DNA of 64,000 bases from Extensimonas soli (GTDB lineage: Bacteria > Pseudomonadota > Gammaproteobacteria > Burkholderiales > Burkholderiaceae_C). The stretch is taken from assembly GCF_029211265.1 (NCBI RefSeq), contig NZ_JARGEL010000032.1, positions 1-64,000 on the forward strand, read 5' to 3'. The notes under the pieces were generated by a model. The model saw only the letters and a list, made by a program, of their open reading frames with translations. It did no database searches and was not told the DNA's origin. Positions 27,456 through 38,085 of the stretch are shown here, in pieces. Each line of letters starts with the position of its first letter. Within the stretch, counting starts at the first letter, position 1. Made by a program: the position numbers and the translations under genes.

Positions 27456-27514
27456 TATAATTCATCCCGATTCTGAGAAGGCCATGCAACGCATTGATTT
27501 TGCGTGGCTTTTTT
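27456..27514 (+). terminator. leuA terminator with a promoter-like TATAAT just ahead
   Basis: GCCATGCAA (27481-27489) pairs with TTGCGTGGC (27500-27508; one G-U pair) and is followed by six T residues, a good intrinsic terminator for leuA. A perfect TATAAT at 27456-27461 lies 20 bases upstream. If it is a promoter, its transcript would meet the hairpin at once, so the site may also attenuate the pbpG-like gene. Confidence 0.7.
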
Positions 27515-27560
27515 GGGTGGTTTGCAAGTACCGACATTTTTTACCACCGGGAGCATTTGG

Positions 27561-28760
27561 ATGCACCATCGTCGCCCAACTGCAGCGCATCGTTTCATCC
27601 GCCATTGCGCGCGCTTTTTCGGTATCGCCTTGGTCGGACTGGCGCTGTCGGCACCCGCGGTGCAGGCGGCTACGACGACGGCACGCCAAAAAACCGCAGC
27701 CACAAAAAAGCACGTCGCAGTTGCTGCGTCGAAATCCGTAAAGGCGAGCAGCAAGAGTGGTGGCAAGTCCCACCGGCAGGTGGCGGCACGCAAGTCTGCC
27801 GTTGCCAAAACCACGGTGGTAAGCAAGTCCACTGCCGCGCCGCGGGTGCGGCGCACGCTCGCGGCGCGCTCCGCCAAGGCGCCGGCGCGTGCCGTCGCTG
27901 CGGCACCTGAGCGGCAATCGTTTGGTGCGGCGGCGGGGCTGCACGCGGTGAACGATCCGCTGGACTTGAAGTCCAGCGTGGCGCTGGTGCTCGATCAGGA
28001 CACGCACGAGGTCTTGCTGAGCAAGAACGACCGCGCCGTGCTGCCCATTGCCTCGCTGACCAAGCTCATGACGGGGCTGCTGGTGGTGCAGGCACGCCTG
28101 CCGCTCGACGAGCCCATCACGATCACGCAGGAAGACGTGGACACCGAAAAGGGCAGCCACTCGCGCCTGGCCGTGGGCACCACGCTTTCGCGCGGTGAAA
28201 TGCTGCATCTTGCGCTGATGTCGAGCGAAAACCGCGCCGCGCACGCGCTGGGGCGCACCTATCCTGGCGGGCTCGATGCCTTTGTGGCGCTGATGAACGC
28301 CAAGGCGCGCCAGTTGGGCATGACGAACACGCGCTACGTCGAGCCCACCGGTTTATCGAGCAGCAACCAGGCAAGTGCGCGCGACCTCGCGGTGCTCGTG
28401 AACGCTGCCTACGCCGAGCCCCTGATGCGCGAACTCTCGACATCGCCAGGTTATGAAGTCGCGGTGGGCCGCAGAACCCTGCAATACAACAACACCAACC
28501 GCCTGGTCAAAAACCCCGATTGGGACATAGGGCTGCAAAAAACGGGCTACATCTCCGAAGCCGGGCGCTGCCTCGTGATGCAGACCAAAATTGCCGGGCG
28601 CCGGCTCATCATGGTGTTCCTAGACTCGGCGGGCAAGCTCAGCCGCATCGCCGATGCGCAGCGCGTGCGCAACTGGGTCGAATCAGCCTCGGCCGCAGGC
28701 GGGGCACCGGCAGTGGGCGCCAAAATACAGCCCGCAGCGCGCTCCACCCGCGATAGCTGA
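27561..28760 (+). CDS. D-alanyl-D-alanine endopeptidase (PBP7-like, S11 family)
   Basis: A 399-residue periplasmic serine peptidase acting on peptidoglycan cross-links. A signal peptide ('FFGIALVGLALSAPAVQA') is followed by an unusually long Lys/Ala/Ser-rich linker (about 38-120), then the S11 catalytic domain with S165-LTK, S222-EN and KTG at 327-329. All catalytic motifs are intact. The ATG at 27561 has GGGAG upstream and the frame is open earlier to 27504. The linker resembles those of other Comamonadaceae PBP7 proteins as far as I recall. Confidence 0.9.
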   Translation: MHHRRPTAAHRFIRHCARFFGIALVGLALSAPAVQAATTTARQKTAATKKHVAVAASKSVKASSKSGGKSHRQVAARKSAVAKTTVVSKSTAAPRVRRTLAARSAKAPARAVAAAPERQSFGAAAGLHAVNDPLDLKSSVALVLDQDTHEVLLSKNDRAVLPIASLTKLMTGLLVVQARLPLDEPITITQEDVDTEKGSHSRLAVGTTLSRGEMLHLALMSSENRAAHALGRTYPGGLDAFVALMNAKARQLGMTNTRYVEPTGLSSSNQASARDLAVLVNAAYAEPLMRELSTSPGYEVAVGRRTLQYNNTNRLVKNPDWDIGLQKTGYISEAGRCLVMQTKIAGRRLIMVFLDSAGKLSRIADAQRVRNWVESASAAGGAPAVGAKIQPAARSTRDS

Positions 28761-28858
28761 AGCCGTAAGCTTGGCAAGGACTTCAGCGCCATTTTGTTCG
28801 GGAGCGCGTGCCTAGGAGCCTGGGTGGAAACCGTCGCGAGCGGCCCGGGTGCAAGCTC

Positions 28859-29689
28859 TCAGCGCTTTCCTTGCGTGGCGTGGGGCGCGCGCAAACCGCT
28901 GACGGCTTCCTTGCCAGGCTGGTAGCCGAGCGCGAGCGAGATTTCCTGCGCCGTGGCCTGCAGTTTGGGGCCCCAGCCTTCGTCGAGCCGGTCGGCCGGT
29001 GCGGAGATCGACAAGCCTGCGACGAGCTGCCCCTGGTCGTCGAAAACGCCCGCGGCCATGCAGCGCACACCCAGTTCCAGCTCTTCGTTGTCGCGCGCGA
29101 TACCGTACTGGCGTGTTTTGGCGAGCTCACGCTCGAGCGTGGCAAGCTGCGTGATGCTGTTGCGCGTGTGGCCCGCGAGGCCCGTGCGCGTGGCGTAGGC
29201 GCGTACGCGCTGGGCATCGTCGTACGCCAGGAAGAGCTTTCCCGTGGACGTCAGGTGCAGCGGCGCCCGGCCGCCTATGGCGCGCACCACCTGCATGCCC
29301 GAGCGTTCGCTGTAGCTGCGTTCGATATAGACGATTTCATCGCCTTGGCGCACGCTGAGGTTCACGGGCTGTTGGATCAGCTTGTGCAGCTTGCGCATGG
29401 GGGCGAGTGCGGCTTCGCGCACGTTGAGGCGGCCTTTGACGAGGTTGCCCAACTCCAGCAGACGCATGCCCAGGCGATAGCTGCCGGTTTCTGGCCTGTC
29501 GACGAAGCGGCCCAGCGTCAGGTCGTTCAGGATGCGGTGCGTGGTCGAGGGGTGCAGGCCGGTTTTTTCGCTGAGCTCCTTGAGCGAAATCGGCTCTTCG
29601 CGCGAAGCCAGGACGTCGATCAGGGTGAACATGCGTTCCAGCACCTGGATGCTGGGCTTGCTGGCAGTGGCCTGGGGATTTTTCTTCAT
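28859..29689 (-). CDS. IclR-family transcriptional regulator
   Basis: A 276-residue protein: N-terminal winged helix ('ISLKELSEKTGLHPSTTHRI', 'LNDLTLGRFVDRP') and a GAF-like effector domain ('VNLSVRQGDEIVYIERSYSE', 'LHLTSTGKLFLA', 'GVRCMAAGVFDDQGQLVAGL'). IclR proteins control catabolic or multidrug genes; the target here is not evident, since the flanking genes are a convergent peptidase and the N-end rule enzymes. Confidence 0.93.
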   Translation of the reverse strand: MKKNPQATASKPSIQVLERMFTLIDVLASREEPISLKELSEKTGLHPSTTHRILNDLTLGRFVDRPETGSYRLGMRLLELGNLVKGRLNVREAALAPMRKLHKLIQQPVNLSVRQGDEIVYIERSYSERSGMQVVRAIGGRAPLHLTSTGKLFLAYDDAQRVRAYATRTGLAGHTRNSITQLATLERELAKTRQYGIARDNEELELGVRCMAAGVFDDQGQLVAGLSISAPADRLDEGWGPKLQATAQEISLALGYQPGKEAVSGLRAPHATQGKR

Positions 29690-29742
29690 GGGACATGCGC
29701 TAGACGATGTTCGCGCATCTTATCTTGTGAAATGTCTTGCCA

Positions 29743-30501
29743 TCAAACGGGAATGGATTCGGGCGCATCCCGCCATTGCCATTTGCCGTCCACGAGCACC
29801 TCGTGCGGCACAAAGCGCGCCTTGTAGGCCATCTTGGGGCTTTGCGCGATCCAGTAGCCCAGATAGACGTAGGGCAGGCCGAGCTGGCGCGCTTCCTGCA
29901 CTTGCCACAACACGCTGTAAGTGCCGTAGCTGCTGTGTGCGTCGGACTCGTAAAAGGTATAAACAGCCGACAGTCCATCGTCGAGCACGTCGAGGATGGA
30001 CACCATCTTGAGGGCGCCGGGCTGGCCGCCCGTTCCTGGCGCGCGGAACTCGACCAGGCGCGAGTTCACGCGGCTTTGCAGCAGGAACTGGGTGTATTGG
30101 TCGATGTTGTCCTGGTCCATGCCGCCGCCGGGGTGGCGCAGGCTTTGGTAGCGGCGGTAGAGCTGGTAGTGCTCGGCCACGAAACCCAGGCGCAGCACGC
30201 GCACCTGCAAGTCGGCGTGGCGCGCGGCGGCGCGGCGCTGGCTGCGGTCGGGCCGGAACGCTGCCACGGGCACGCGCAAGGGGATGCAGGCCTGGCAGCC
30301 GTCGCAATAAGGCCGGTAGGTGAACATGCCGCTGCGCCGAAAGCCCTGCGCCACCAGCGCCGAATACGGCCCCGTCTGAATCAAGTGGCTGGGCGTGGCA
30401 ACCTGCGAGCGCGCCTGCCGCCCAGGCAGGTAGCTGCAAGGGTAGGGGGCCGTGGCGTAAAACTGCAGGGCGCGCAGCGGGAGTTCGTTGAGTTGCGTCA
30501 T
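29743..30501 (-). CDS. bpt: bacterial arginyl/leucyl-tRNA-protein transferase (Bpt/Ate type)
   Basis: A 252-residue N-end rule enzyme. '[15 protein letters not shown]' and '[18 protein letters not shown]' hold the conserved cysteines of the ATE N-domain; the C-terminal domain has '[19 protein letters not shown]' and '[17 protein letters not shown]'. Bacterial Bpt proteins attach leucine to N-terminal Asp or Glu and so target proteins to ClpAP. The start at 30501 overlaps the aat stop (ATGA), so the two transferases are translationally coupled. Confidence 0.93.
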   Translation of the reverse strand: MTQLNELPLRALQFYATAPYPCSYLPGRQARSQVATPSHLIQTGPYSALVAQGFRRSGMFTYRPYCDGCQACIPLRVPVAAFRPDRSQRRAAARHADLQVRVLRLGFVAEHYQLYRRYQSLRHPGGGMDQDNIDQYTQFLLQSRVNSRLVEFRAPGTGGQPGALKMVSILDVLDDGLSAVYTFYESDAHSSYGTYSVLWQVQEARQLGLPYVYLGYWIAQSPKMAYKARFVPHEVLVDGKWQWRDAPESIPV

Positions 30502-31310
30502 GCGTGGGCCGGCAGGGGGGAAGCTGTGGCCGCGGCTGGCGGGGTGGCCGCGGTCGTCGAATGCACCAGCGGGTGCGCGAGCAAGCCGTCCCAATACGAC
30601 GGGTCGAAGTGCCAGCGCAGGGGCGGCAGCGTCTGTGCAGTGGCGATGTGCTGCAGGAAGTCGGTGCGTGGAATCTCGCGTGCGCCCAGCGACGCCAGGT
30701 GTGCGGTGTTTTGCTGGCAGTCGATCAGCGCCACGCCTTCGCGTCGACACAGGCACACCAAGGCCGCGAGCGCGATTTTGGAGGCGTCGCTGGCGTGCGC
30801 GAACATCGATTCGCCGAACACCGCGCGCCCCAGCGCCACACAATACAGCCCGCCCACGAGCTTGCCATCGACCCAGGTTTCGACGCTGTGCGCGTCGCCG
30901 GCCGCGTGCAGCCGCTCGTAGGCGCGCACCATTTCGGGGACGATCCAGGTGCCGTTTTGGCCGGCGCGCGGCGTGCTTGCACAGGCGCGAATGACTTGGC
31001 CAAAGGCGTGGTCTATGCGAATCTCACAATCGGGCGTGGCGGCAAAGCGCTGCAAGGTTTTGCGCAGCGAGCGGTGCAGGCGGAATTCGGCCACCGGCAG
31101 CACCATGCGCGGATCGGGCGACCACCAGAGGATGGACTGCCCCGCGCTGAACCACGGGAAGCAGCCTTGCGCATAGGCCGCACGCAGGTACGCGAGATCG
31201 AGCGCGCCGCCCGCGGCCAGCAGGCCGGGGGCGGGCGTGTCCGGCCCCCAGGCGCGGTTGGGGGGCGGCAGCGGGTCTTCGGGTTCGAGCCAGGGAAGTT
31301 GCAAGGGCAT
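30498..31310 (-). CDS. aat: leucyl/phenylalanyl-tRNA-protein transferase
   Basis: A 270-residue enzyme that adds Leu or Phe to N-terminal Lys or Arg. The start '[21 protein letters not shown]', '[20 protein letters not shown]', '[20 protein letters not shown]' and '[20 protein letters not shown]' are characteristic. The ATG at 31310 begins the conserved sequence although the frame stays open far upstream. A C-terminal Ala/Thr/Pro-rich tail of about 25 residues is extra. Confidence 0.95.
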   Translation of the reverse strand: MPLQLPWLEPEDPLPPPNRAWGPDTPAPGLLAAGGALDLAYLRAAYAQGCFPWFSAGQSILWWSPDPRMVLPVAEFRLHRSLRKTLQRFAATPDCEIRIDHAFGQVIRACASTPRAGQNGTWIVPEMVRAYERLHAAGDAHSVETWVDGKLVGGLYCVALGRAVFGESMFAHASDASKIALAALVCLCRREGVALIDCQQNTAHLASLGAREIPRTDFLQHIATAQTLPPLRWHFDPSYWDGLLAHPLVHSTTAATPPAAATASPLPAHA

Positions 31311-31366
31311 GTGCAAAGCGTAGCAAAGAGCGGCCCAGGCTGCAGAAAATGCACAGAAAAAGGGGC

Positions 31367-32596
31367 TCAGCCAAAAAACCAATAGCACACGGCAATCGCC
31401 GCGAGCACGCCCGCAAGCTCGGCGAGCAGCGCGCAGGCTACCGCGTGGCGCGCACGCTGTATGCCCACGGCGCCGAAATACACCGCGAGCACGTAGAAGG
31501 TGGTTTCGGTGCTGCCCTGCACCGTGGCGGCGAGCAGCGCGGCAAAGCTGTCCACGCCGTGGGTCTGCATGGTTTCGATCAGGAGGGCGCGCGCGGCGCT
31601 GCCCGAAAAAGGCTTGACCAGCGCCGTGGGCAGCGCATCGACGAAGCGCGTGTCCCAGCCGAGCCATTGCACCGCGGCGCGGATCGCCGCGAGGGCGTAC
31701 TCCAGCGCCCCCGAGGCGCGCAGCACGCCCACGGCGCAGAGCATGGCCACGAGGTAGGGCAGCAGATTTTTTGCCACCTCGAAGCCTTCGCGCGCGCCGT
31801 CGATGAAGGCCTCGTACACAGGCACGCGCCGCCAGGCGCCCAGCAGCAGAAAAAGCAGCAGCAGCCCGAACAGCAGCAGGTTGCCCAGCAGTGACGACAG
31901 CTGCGTGAGCGCCGCCGCCGGCAACGTGGCCAGCAGCGCCATGAAGCCGGAGAGCGCCAGCGCCACGGGCAGCAGGTAGGCCAGCACCACGGGGCTCCAC
32001 AGGGGCAGGCGCTGCACCCAGGCGACACTGAGCAGGCCCACCAGGGTCGAGGCCGAGGTGGCGAGCAGGATGGGCAGAAAGACCAGCGCCGGATCGGGGG
32101 CGCCCTGCTGCATGCGGTACATGAAAATCGTCACCGGCAGCAGCGTGAGCGAAGACGCGTTGAGCACGAGGAACAGGATTTGCGCGTTGCTCGCGCTCTC
32201 GGGGTGTGGGTTGAGCGTTTGCAATTCGCGCATGGCCTTGAGGCCGATCGGCGTGGCGGCGTTGTCCAGGCCGAGTGCGTTGGCGGCAAAGTTCAGCGTG
32301 ATGAGCCCGAGTGCCGGGTGCCCGCGCGGCACTTCGGGCATGAGGCGCTGAAACAGCGGCGCAAGCCCGCGCGCGAGCGCCGCGACCAGCCCCGCGCGCT
32401 CGGCGATGCGCAAAAAGCCCAGCCACAGTGTGAGCGTGCCAAAGAGCAGCAGCATCACCTCGACGGAGAGCTTGGCCATGCCGAACAGCGCCTCGACCAT
32501 CGCGGCAAACACCTGCGCCTGCCCGCCCCCGAGCCACTGGCCCAGCGCGGCAAGCGCTGCGGTGAGGAAAAAGCCGAGCCAGAGACGATTGAGCAT
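31367..32596 (-). CDS. nucleoside-recognition (Gate) domain membrane protein, SpmA-SpmB fused type
   Basis: A 409-residue integral membrane protein. The first half resembles spore maturation protein SpmA ('GLITLNFAANALGLDNAATP', 'LNPHPESASNAQILFLVLNA') and the second half SpmB ('GFEVAKNLLPYLVAMLCAVG', 'KPFSGSAARALLIETMQTHG', 'TVQGSTETTFYVLAVYFGAV'). In Firmicutes the halves are separate sporulation genes; in non-sporulating Proteobacteria the fused form is of unknown function. The ATG at 32596 directly precedes the first helix; an upstream start at 32626 is possible. Confidence 0.85.
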   Translation of the reverse strand: MLNRLWLGFFLTAALAALGQWLGGGQAQVFAAMVEALFGMAKLSVEVMLLLFGTLTLWLGFLRIAERAGLVAALARGLAPLFQRLMPEVPRGHPALGLITLNFAANALGLDNAATPIGLKAMRELQTLNPHPESASNAQILFLVLNASSLTLLPVTIFMYRMQQGAPDPALVFLPILLATSASTLVGLLSVAWVQRLPLWSPVVLAYLLPVALALSGFMALLATLPAAALTQLSSLLGNLLLFGLLLLFLLLGAWRRVPVYEAFIDGAREGFEVAKNLLPYLVAMLCAVGVLRASGALEYALAAIRAAVQWLGWDTRFVDALPTALVKPFSGSAARALLIETMQTHGVDSFAALLAATVQGSTETTFYVLAVYFGAVGIQRARHAVACALLAELAGVLAAIAVCYWFFG

Positions 32597-32737
32597 AGAG
32601 TTGGGAAAGGTGCGGTGATTGTGCAAATGCAGCAGGGTATCCCTGTAAGAATGGGCTCCAAAAGCATACGGCGTGGGAATTTTGCGCGGTTTCTTGGTAT
32701 CGTAGGAGGCATCTCAGCAACCAGGAGAAGACAGACC

Positions 32738-33565
32738 ATGACCGAAAACCAAGCGAGCACGAACCTGCGCTGGCGTCTGGAAGAGTTGGATTTTTCTGCC
32801 CTTGACGCCGCGAAGGTGCAGGCGCGCGACGATATTTTCCTGCTGGTGTGCAGCGCTTCATTCGTCGAAAGCGGCGCTGACGTGTATGCACAGAACCTCG
32901 TCGATTATTTCGCCGGCGACGCCGAGACGGGCGCATGGCTGGACGCGCACTGGATGGCCGAGGAACTGCAACACGGCCGGGCGCTCAAGGCCTACGTGCA
33001 GCAGGTCTGGCCCGACTTCGACTGGGACGGCGCCTACGCCGACTTTTTTGCCGAATATTCAAAACTCTGCACCACCGATGAACTCGAGCCCACGCGCGGG
33101 CAGGAGATGGTGGCGCGCTGCATCGTCGAGATGGGCACCACCACTTACTACCAGGCGCTGCACGCCGTGAGCGACGAGCCCGTGCTGCGCGACCTGTGCT
33201 GGCGCATACGCACCGACGAGGTGCAGCACTACAAGCACTTCTACCACTATTTTTTGAGCTACCGCGAGCTCGAGCACTTGAGCCGCCCGCAGGTCATCGC
33301 CACGCTGTGGCGCCGCGCGGCCGAGCTGCGCCAGAGCGACGCCGACGTCGCCCTGCGCCATGCCTGGAACTGGCGCTTTCGCGGCCGCGCCGACGCGCCG
33401 TCCTACGATGCAATGAGCCGCCAGCTGTTCGCGCTCATGCGCACCCAGTACCCCGTAGATATGGCCATGCGCATGGCGATCAAACCGCTGCAACTGCCAG
33501 CCTGGCTGGAGCAGCGCATGGAGCGCCCCTTGAGCGCCGTGGCGCGCTGGGCTTTGCTGCATTGA
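32738..33565 (+). CDS. ferritin-like diiron protein of unknown function
   Basis: A 275-residue helical protein with a complete set of possible diiron ligands in the order of ferritin-like four-helix carboxylate enzymes: E44, E76 with H79 ('EELQHG'), E131 ('IVEMGTTTYYQAL') and E161 with H164 ('DEVQHY'). This spacing recalls acyl-ACP desaturases and related oxidases, so an oxidative role is plausible but the substrate is unknown. ATG 32738 has CAGGAG 11 bases upstream; the longer frame to 32180 runs through the antisense of the membrane protein gene and is not used. Confidence 0.8.
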   Translation: MTENQASTNLRWRLEELDFSALDAAKVQARDDIFLLVCSASFVESGADVYAQNLVDYFAGDAETGAWLDAHWMAEELQHGRALKAYVQQVWPDFDWDGAYADFFAEYSKLCTTDELEPTRGQEMVARCIVEMGTTTYYQALHAVSDEPVLRDLCWRIRTDEVQHYKHFYHYFLSYRELEHLSRPQVIATLWRRAAELRQSDADVALRHAWNWRFRGRADAPSYDAMSRQLFALMRTQYPVDMAMRMAIKPLQLPAWLEQRMERPLSAVARWALLH

Positions 33566-33593
33566 TCTTGATAGCAGCACATGCTTGCTGTAC

Positions 33594-33612
33594 ATGGGCT
33601 ATAGCCCGTTTT
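33594..33612. terminator. candidate terminator between the diiron gene and codA
   Basis: GGGC-TATA-GCCC (33596-33607) with flanking pairs, followed by GTTTTT. It lies in the 46-base gap between convergent stops. The preceding TTGATAGCAGCACATGCTTGCTG resembles a degenerate copy of the dispersed repeat. Confidence 0.55.
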
Positions 33613-34901
33613 TATGTGTAATTTGCAGGCGGCAGCAAAAAATCCACGCCATTTGGGCGGCCCGGTAGTTTGAGCTGGCTCACGGGCGCCGGGCTTTGCG
33701 CGATTGGCTTGCCGCGTCGGTACACCGCGAGGCGCGCCGCGCGCAGGCGAATCGCCTCGGCAGGGTCGCGCGCGTGCAGCAGCACGAAGTCGGCGTGGCA
33801 ACCCGGCTGCAGGCCGTAGCCCTCCAGCCCCAGCAGCCGCGCGGGCTGCGTGGTCACGGCCTCGAAGCAGGCGCGCATGGCGCTCTGGCTGGTCATCTGC
33901 GCCACGTGCAGCCCCATGTGCGCGACTTCGAGCATGTCGGCGCTGCCAAGGCCATACCATGGGTCGAGCACACAGTCCTGCCCGAAGGCGAGCGTGAGGC
34001 CCGCGGCCAGCAGTTCGGGCACGCGCGTCATGCCGCGGCGCTTGGGGTAGCTGTCGTGGCGGCCTTGCAGGGTGATGTTGATGAGGGGATTCGCGACCAC
34101 GCCGAGCTGCGCCTCGGCCATGAGCGGAATCAGCTTGCTGACGTAGTAGTTGTCCATGCTGTGCATGGAAGTCAGGTGCGAACCCGTCACGCGCCCCTGC
34201 AGGCCCAGGCGCTGCGTCTCAAAGGCCAGGGTTTCGACATGGCGCGAGTGCGGGTCGTCGCTCTCGTCGCAGTGCATGTCCACGCGCTTGCCCGCTTCGG
34301 CTGCGATCTCGCACAGGATGCGCACACTCTCTGCGCCCTCGGCCATGGTGCGCTCGAAGTGCGGAATGCCGCCCACCACGTCCACGCCCAGTTCCAGCGC
34401 GCGCCGCAGGTTGGCCAGGCCGCCGGGGCTGCGCAGCACGCCGTCCTGCGGAAACGCGACGAGCTGCAGGTCGAGGTAGGGCGCCACGCGCCGCTTCACG
34501 TCGAGCAGCGCATGCACCGGCAGCAGGCTCGGCTCGCTCGTGTCCACGTGGCTGCGGATCGCGAGCAGGCCGCGCGCCACGGCCCAGTCGCAATAGCGCA
34601 GCGCGCGCTCGACGATGGCCTCGTGCGTGAGCGTGGGCTTGAGCTCGCCCCACAGCGCGATGCCTTCGAGCAGCGTACCGCTTTCGTTCACGCGCGGCTG
34701 GCCGTAGCTCAGGGCCGAGTCGAGGTGGAAATGCGCATCGACGAAGGGCGGGCTGAGCAGCAGACCGCGGGCATCCACGGTCTCTTGCGCAGGCGCCTGC
34801 AGGCCTTCGGTGACTTCGACGATGCGGCCATCTTGCACGGCGATGGACATGTTGCGGCGGCCATCGGGCAGGCTGGCGCGGGTGATGAGCAGGTCGAGCA
34901 T
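33612..34901 (-). CDS. codA: cytosine deaminase (amidohydrolase superfamily)
   Basis: A 429-residue metal-dependent deaminase converting cytosine to uracil. It shows 'PPFVDAHFHLDSALSYG' (metal histidines), 'AIRSHVDTSEPSL', 'KRVDMHCDESDDPHSRH' and the late aspartate in 'LTLAFGQDCVLDPWYGLG'. These match CodA closely. The start at 34901 is in frame with a longer open region that belongs to the upp antisense reading. upp lies 44 bases upstream on the same strand, so cytosine can be salvaged to UMP. Confidence 0.93.
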   Translation of the reverse strand: MLDLLITRASLPDGRRNMSIAVQDGRIVEVTEGLQAPAQETVDARGLLLSPPFVDAHFHLDSALSYGQPRVNESGTLLEGIALWGELKPTLTHEAIVERALRYCDWAVARGLLAIRSHVDTSEPSLLPVHALLDVKRRVAPYLDLQLVAFPQDGVLRSPGGLANLRRALELGVDVVGGIPHFERTMAEGAESVRILCEIAAEAGKRVDMHCDESDDPHSRHVETLAFETQRLGLQGRVTGSHLTSMHSMDNYYVSKLIPLMAEAQLGVVANPLINITLQGRHDSYPKRRGMTRVPELLAAGLTLAFGQDCVLDPWYGLGSADMLEVAHMGLHVAQMTSQSAMRACFEAVTTQPARLLGLEGYGLQPGCHADFVLLHARDPAEAIRLRAARLAVYRRGKPIAQSPAPVSQLKLPGRPNGVDFLLPPANYT

Positions 34902-34945
34902 GGGTAGTGGCCTCACATGTGCGGTGGCGAAATTCAGCGCATGGC

Positions 34946-35581
<636 letters not shown>

Positions 35582-35704
35582 GGCAGGAATGGGGCAGGTG
35601 GAGGAGCGCAGGATTTTGAATCAAAAACGCCAATGTGACTTATGCAGCAAGCACTGGAAGCTATGGTTTTGATAATCCATGGTGTCGGGCAGTGGCCTGC
35701 CGCG

Positions 35705-37276
35705 TCAGCGCCGCTTGCCGCCCACGAGCGTGCCCATCACGCCGCGCAGCAGCTCGCGGCCCAGTGCCGAGCCCATGGTGCGCACGGCGGACTTGGCCAG
35801 CGTCTGTGCCAGGCCGTCGCGCTGGCCGCCGCGCGGGCCGGTGCTGCCGAACAGCACCTCGCCCAGGCCGCCGAGCACGCTGGACATGGCGCTCGCGCCG
35901 CTGCCGGCATCGGTTGCGCCGGCTTCGAGACCGCCGGGGGCTGCGCCGCCGGGAGCGGATGCGCCGGATGTGCCCGGCGCTGCGGAAGCCCCGGACGCCG
36001 ATACAGCGCGGCCCTGGAGCTTTTCGTAGGCCGATGCGCGATCCACGGTTTTTTCATAGACGCCTGCGACCAGCGATTGCGCGCGCAGCGCCGCGCGCTG
36101 CTGCGGCGTGATCGGGCCGATCTGGCTGCCCGGCGGCAGCACGAAGGCGCGTTCGGTCACGCCGGGGCGGCCTTGCGCGTCGAGCAGGCTCACGAGCGCC
36201 TCGCCCACGGCGAGCTCGGTGATCGCACGTTCTATGTCCAGCCCCGGGTTGGGGCGCATGGTGCTGGCTGCGGCCTGCACGGCCTTCTGGTCGCGCGGGG
36301 TGAAGGCGCGCAGCGCGTGCTGCACGCGGTTGCCCAGCTGCGCGAGCACGCTGTCGGGGATGTCGAGTGGGTTTTGCGTGACGAAATACACGCCCACGCC
36401 CTTGGAGCGCACCAGGCGTACGACCAGCTCGATGCGTTCGAGCAGCACCTTGGGCGCTTGGTCGAAAAGCAAATGCGCCTCGTCGAAGAAGAACACGAGC
36501 TTGGGCTTTTCGGGGTCGCCGATTTCGGGCAGCTGCTCGAACAACTCCGACAGCAGCCACAGCAGAAAGCTCGCATACAGGCGCGGCGCGTGCATGAGCT
36601 GGTCGGCCGCCAGGATGTTGACCACGCCACGGCCAGCCACGGTTTGCAGCAGGTCGGCAATGTCGAGCATGGGCTCGCCGAAGAACTGGTCGCCGCCTTG
36701 CTGCTCGATCTGTAGCAGACCGCGCTGGATTGCGCCCACGCTCGCGGCGCTGATGTTGCCGTAGCTGGTAGTGAGCGTGCGCGCGTTGTCGGCGGCGTAC
36801 TGCAGCACGGCGCGCAGGTCTTTGAGGTCAAGCAGCAGCAGGCCGTTGTCGTCCGCGAGCTTGAACACCAGGTTCAGCACGCCCATTTGCGTGTCATTCA
36901 AGTCCAGCATGCGCCCCAGCAGCAGCGGCCCCAGGTCGGAAATGGTGGCGCGCACAGGGTGGCCTTGGACGCCGAACACGTCCCACAGCGTCACGGGGCA
37001 GGCTTGCGGTGTCGGCGCAGGCAGGCCGCGCTCGGCGAGCGTGGCGGCGAGCTTGTCGCCCATGCTGCCCGGCTGGCTGATGCCGCTGAGGTCGCCCTTG
37101 ACGTCGGTGAGGAACACCGGCACGCCGATGCGCGAAAAATTTTCCGCAAAGGTCTGCAGCGTTACCGTCTTGCCTGTGCCCGTGGCGCCGGTGATGAGGC
37201 CGTGGCGGTTGGCCATCTGCGGCAGCAGCTCGCAGCGGGTGTGGGCATTGCGCGCGATCAACAGAGGTTCAGTCAT
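35705..37276 (-). CDS. HerA-like ATPase (DUF853)
   Basis: A 523-residue ATPase. Walker A 'GATGTGKT' is at 30-37 and Walker B '[14 protein letters not shown]' lies near 265. Conserved DUF853 blocks include '[20 protein letters not shown]' and '[20 protein letters not shown]'. A Gly/Ala/Ser-rich low-complexity stretch near 425-465 precedes a short C-terminal domain '[16 protein letters not shown]'-like end. It is related to the HerA/FtsK DNA translocases; the cellular role is unknown. Divergent from yebC. Confidence 0.9.
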   Translation of the reverse strand: MTEPLLIARNAHTRCELLPQMANRHGLITGATGTGKTVTLQTFAENFSRIGVPVFLTDVKGDLSGISQPGSMGDKLAATLAERGLPAPTPQACPVTLWDVFGVQGHPVRATISDLGPLLLGRMLDLNDTQMGVLNLVFKLADDNGLLLLDLKDLRAVLQYAADNARTLTTSYGNISAASVGAIQRGLLQIEQQGGDQFFGEPMLDIADLLQTVAGRGVVNILAADQLMHAPRLYASFLLWLLSELFEQLPEIGDPEKPKLVFFFDEAHLLFDQAPKVLLERIELVVRLVRSKGVGVYFVTQNPLDIPDSVLAQLGNRVQHALRAFTPRDQKAVQAAASTMRPNPGLDIERAITELAVGEALVSLLDAQGRPGVTERAFVLPPGSQIGPITPQQRAALRAQSLVAGVYEKTVDRASAYEKLQGRAVSASGASAAPGTSGASAPGGAAPGGLEAGATDAGSGASAMSSVLGGLGEVLFGSTGPRGGQRDGLAQTLAKSAVRTMGSALGRELLRGVMGTLVGGKRR

Positions 37277-37363
37277 GGCGTATGGCGATTGAAGAGGTTG
37301 AAGGGGCGTTGAAGGGCAAAAGTAAAATCCGGCAAGATTAAAACAGGATCAAAAGGACATCCC

Positions 37364-38083
37364 ATGGCAGGACACAGCAAATGGGCGAACATCCAGCACC
37401 GCAAGGGGCGGCAGGATGAAAAGCGCGGGCGCATCTGGACGCGCATCATCCGCGAGATCACCGTGGCCGCGCGCGCCGGCGGGGGCGACTTGGCGGCCAA
37501 TCCGCGCCTGCGCCTGGCGGTGGACAAGGCCAGGGCGGCAAACATGCCTTCGGACCGCGTCAAATACAACATCGACAAGGCCACGGGCAACGCCGAGGGT
37601 GTGAACTACGAGGAAATCCGCTACGAGGGCTATGGCATTGGCGGCGCGGCCGTGATCGTGGACACCATGACGGACAACCGCGTGCGCACCGTGGCCGAGG
37701 TGCGCCACGCCTTCAGCAAATACGGCGGCAACCTGGGCACCGAAGGCTCGGTGGCGTTCCAGTTCAAGCACTGCGGGCAGCTCATCTTCCCGCCCGGCAC
37801 GAGCGAGGACAAGGTCATGGAAGTAGCGCTCGAAGCCGGCGCCGAAGACGTCATCAGCGACGAGGAGGGCACCATCGAAGTGCTCACCGCGCCCGCCGAC
37901 TTCGAGGCCGTGAAGGCCGCGCTCGAAGCCCCCGGGCTCACGCCCGAAGTGGCCGAGGTCACCATGCGCCCCGAAAACACCGTGGAGCTCTCGGGCGACG
38001 ACGCCGCGCGCATGCAAAAGCTCCTCGACGCGCTCGAAGACCTCGACGACGTGCAGGCGGTCTATCACAACGCGGCGCTTTAA
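37364..38083 (+). CDS. yebC: YebC/PmpR family protein
   Basis: A 239-residue protein beginning '[20 protein letters not shown]', with '[20 protein letters not shown]' and '[15 protein letters not shown]' at the end. The family is described as DNA-binding regulators and, more recently, as factors easing ribosome stalling at proline-rich sequences. It is only 2 bases upstream of purD. Confidence 0.95.
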   Translation: MAGHSKWANIQHRKGRQDEKRGRIWTRIIREITVAARAGGGDLAANPRLRLAVDKARAANMPSDRVKYNIDKATGNAEGVNYEEIRYEGYGIGGAAVIVDTMTDNRVRTVAEVRHAFSKYGGNLGTEGSVAFQFKHCGQLIFPPGTSEDKVMEVALEAGAEDVISDEEGTIEVLTAPADFEAVKAALEAPGLTPEVAEVTMRPENTVELSGDDAARMQKLLDALEDLDDVQAVYHNAAL

Positions 38084-38085
38084 CC

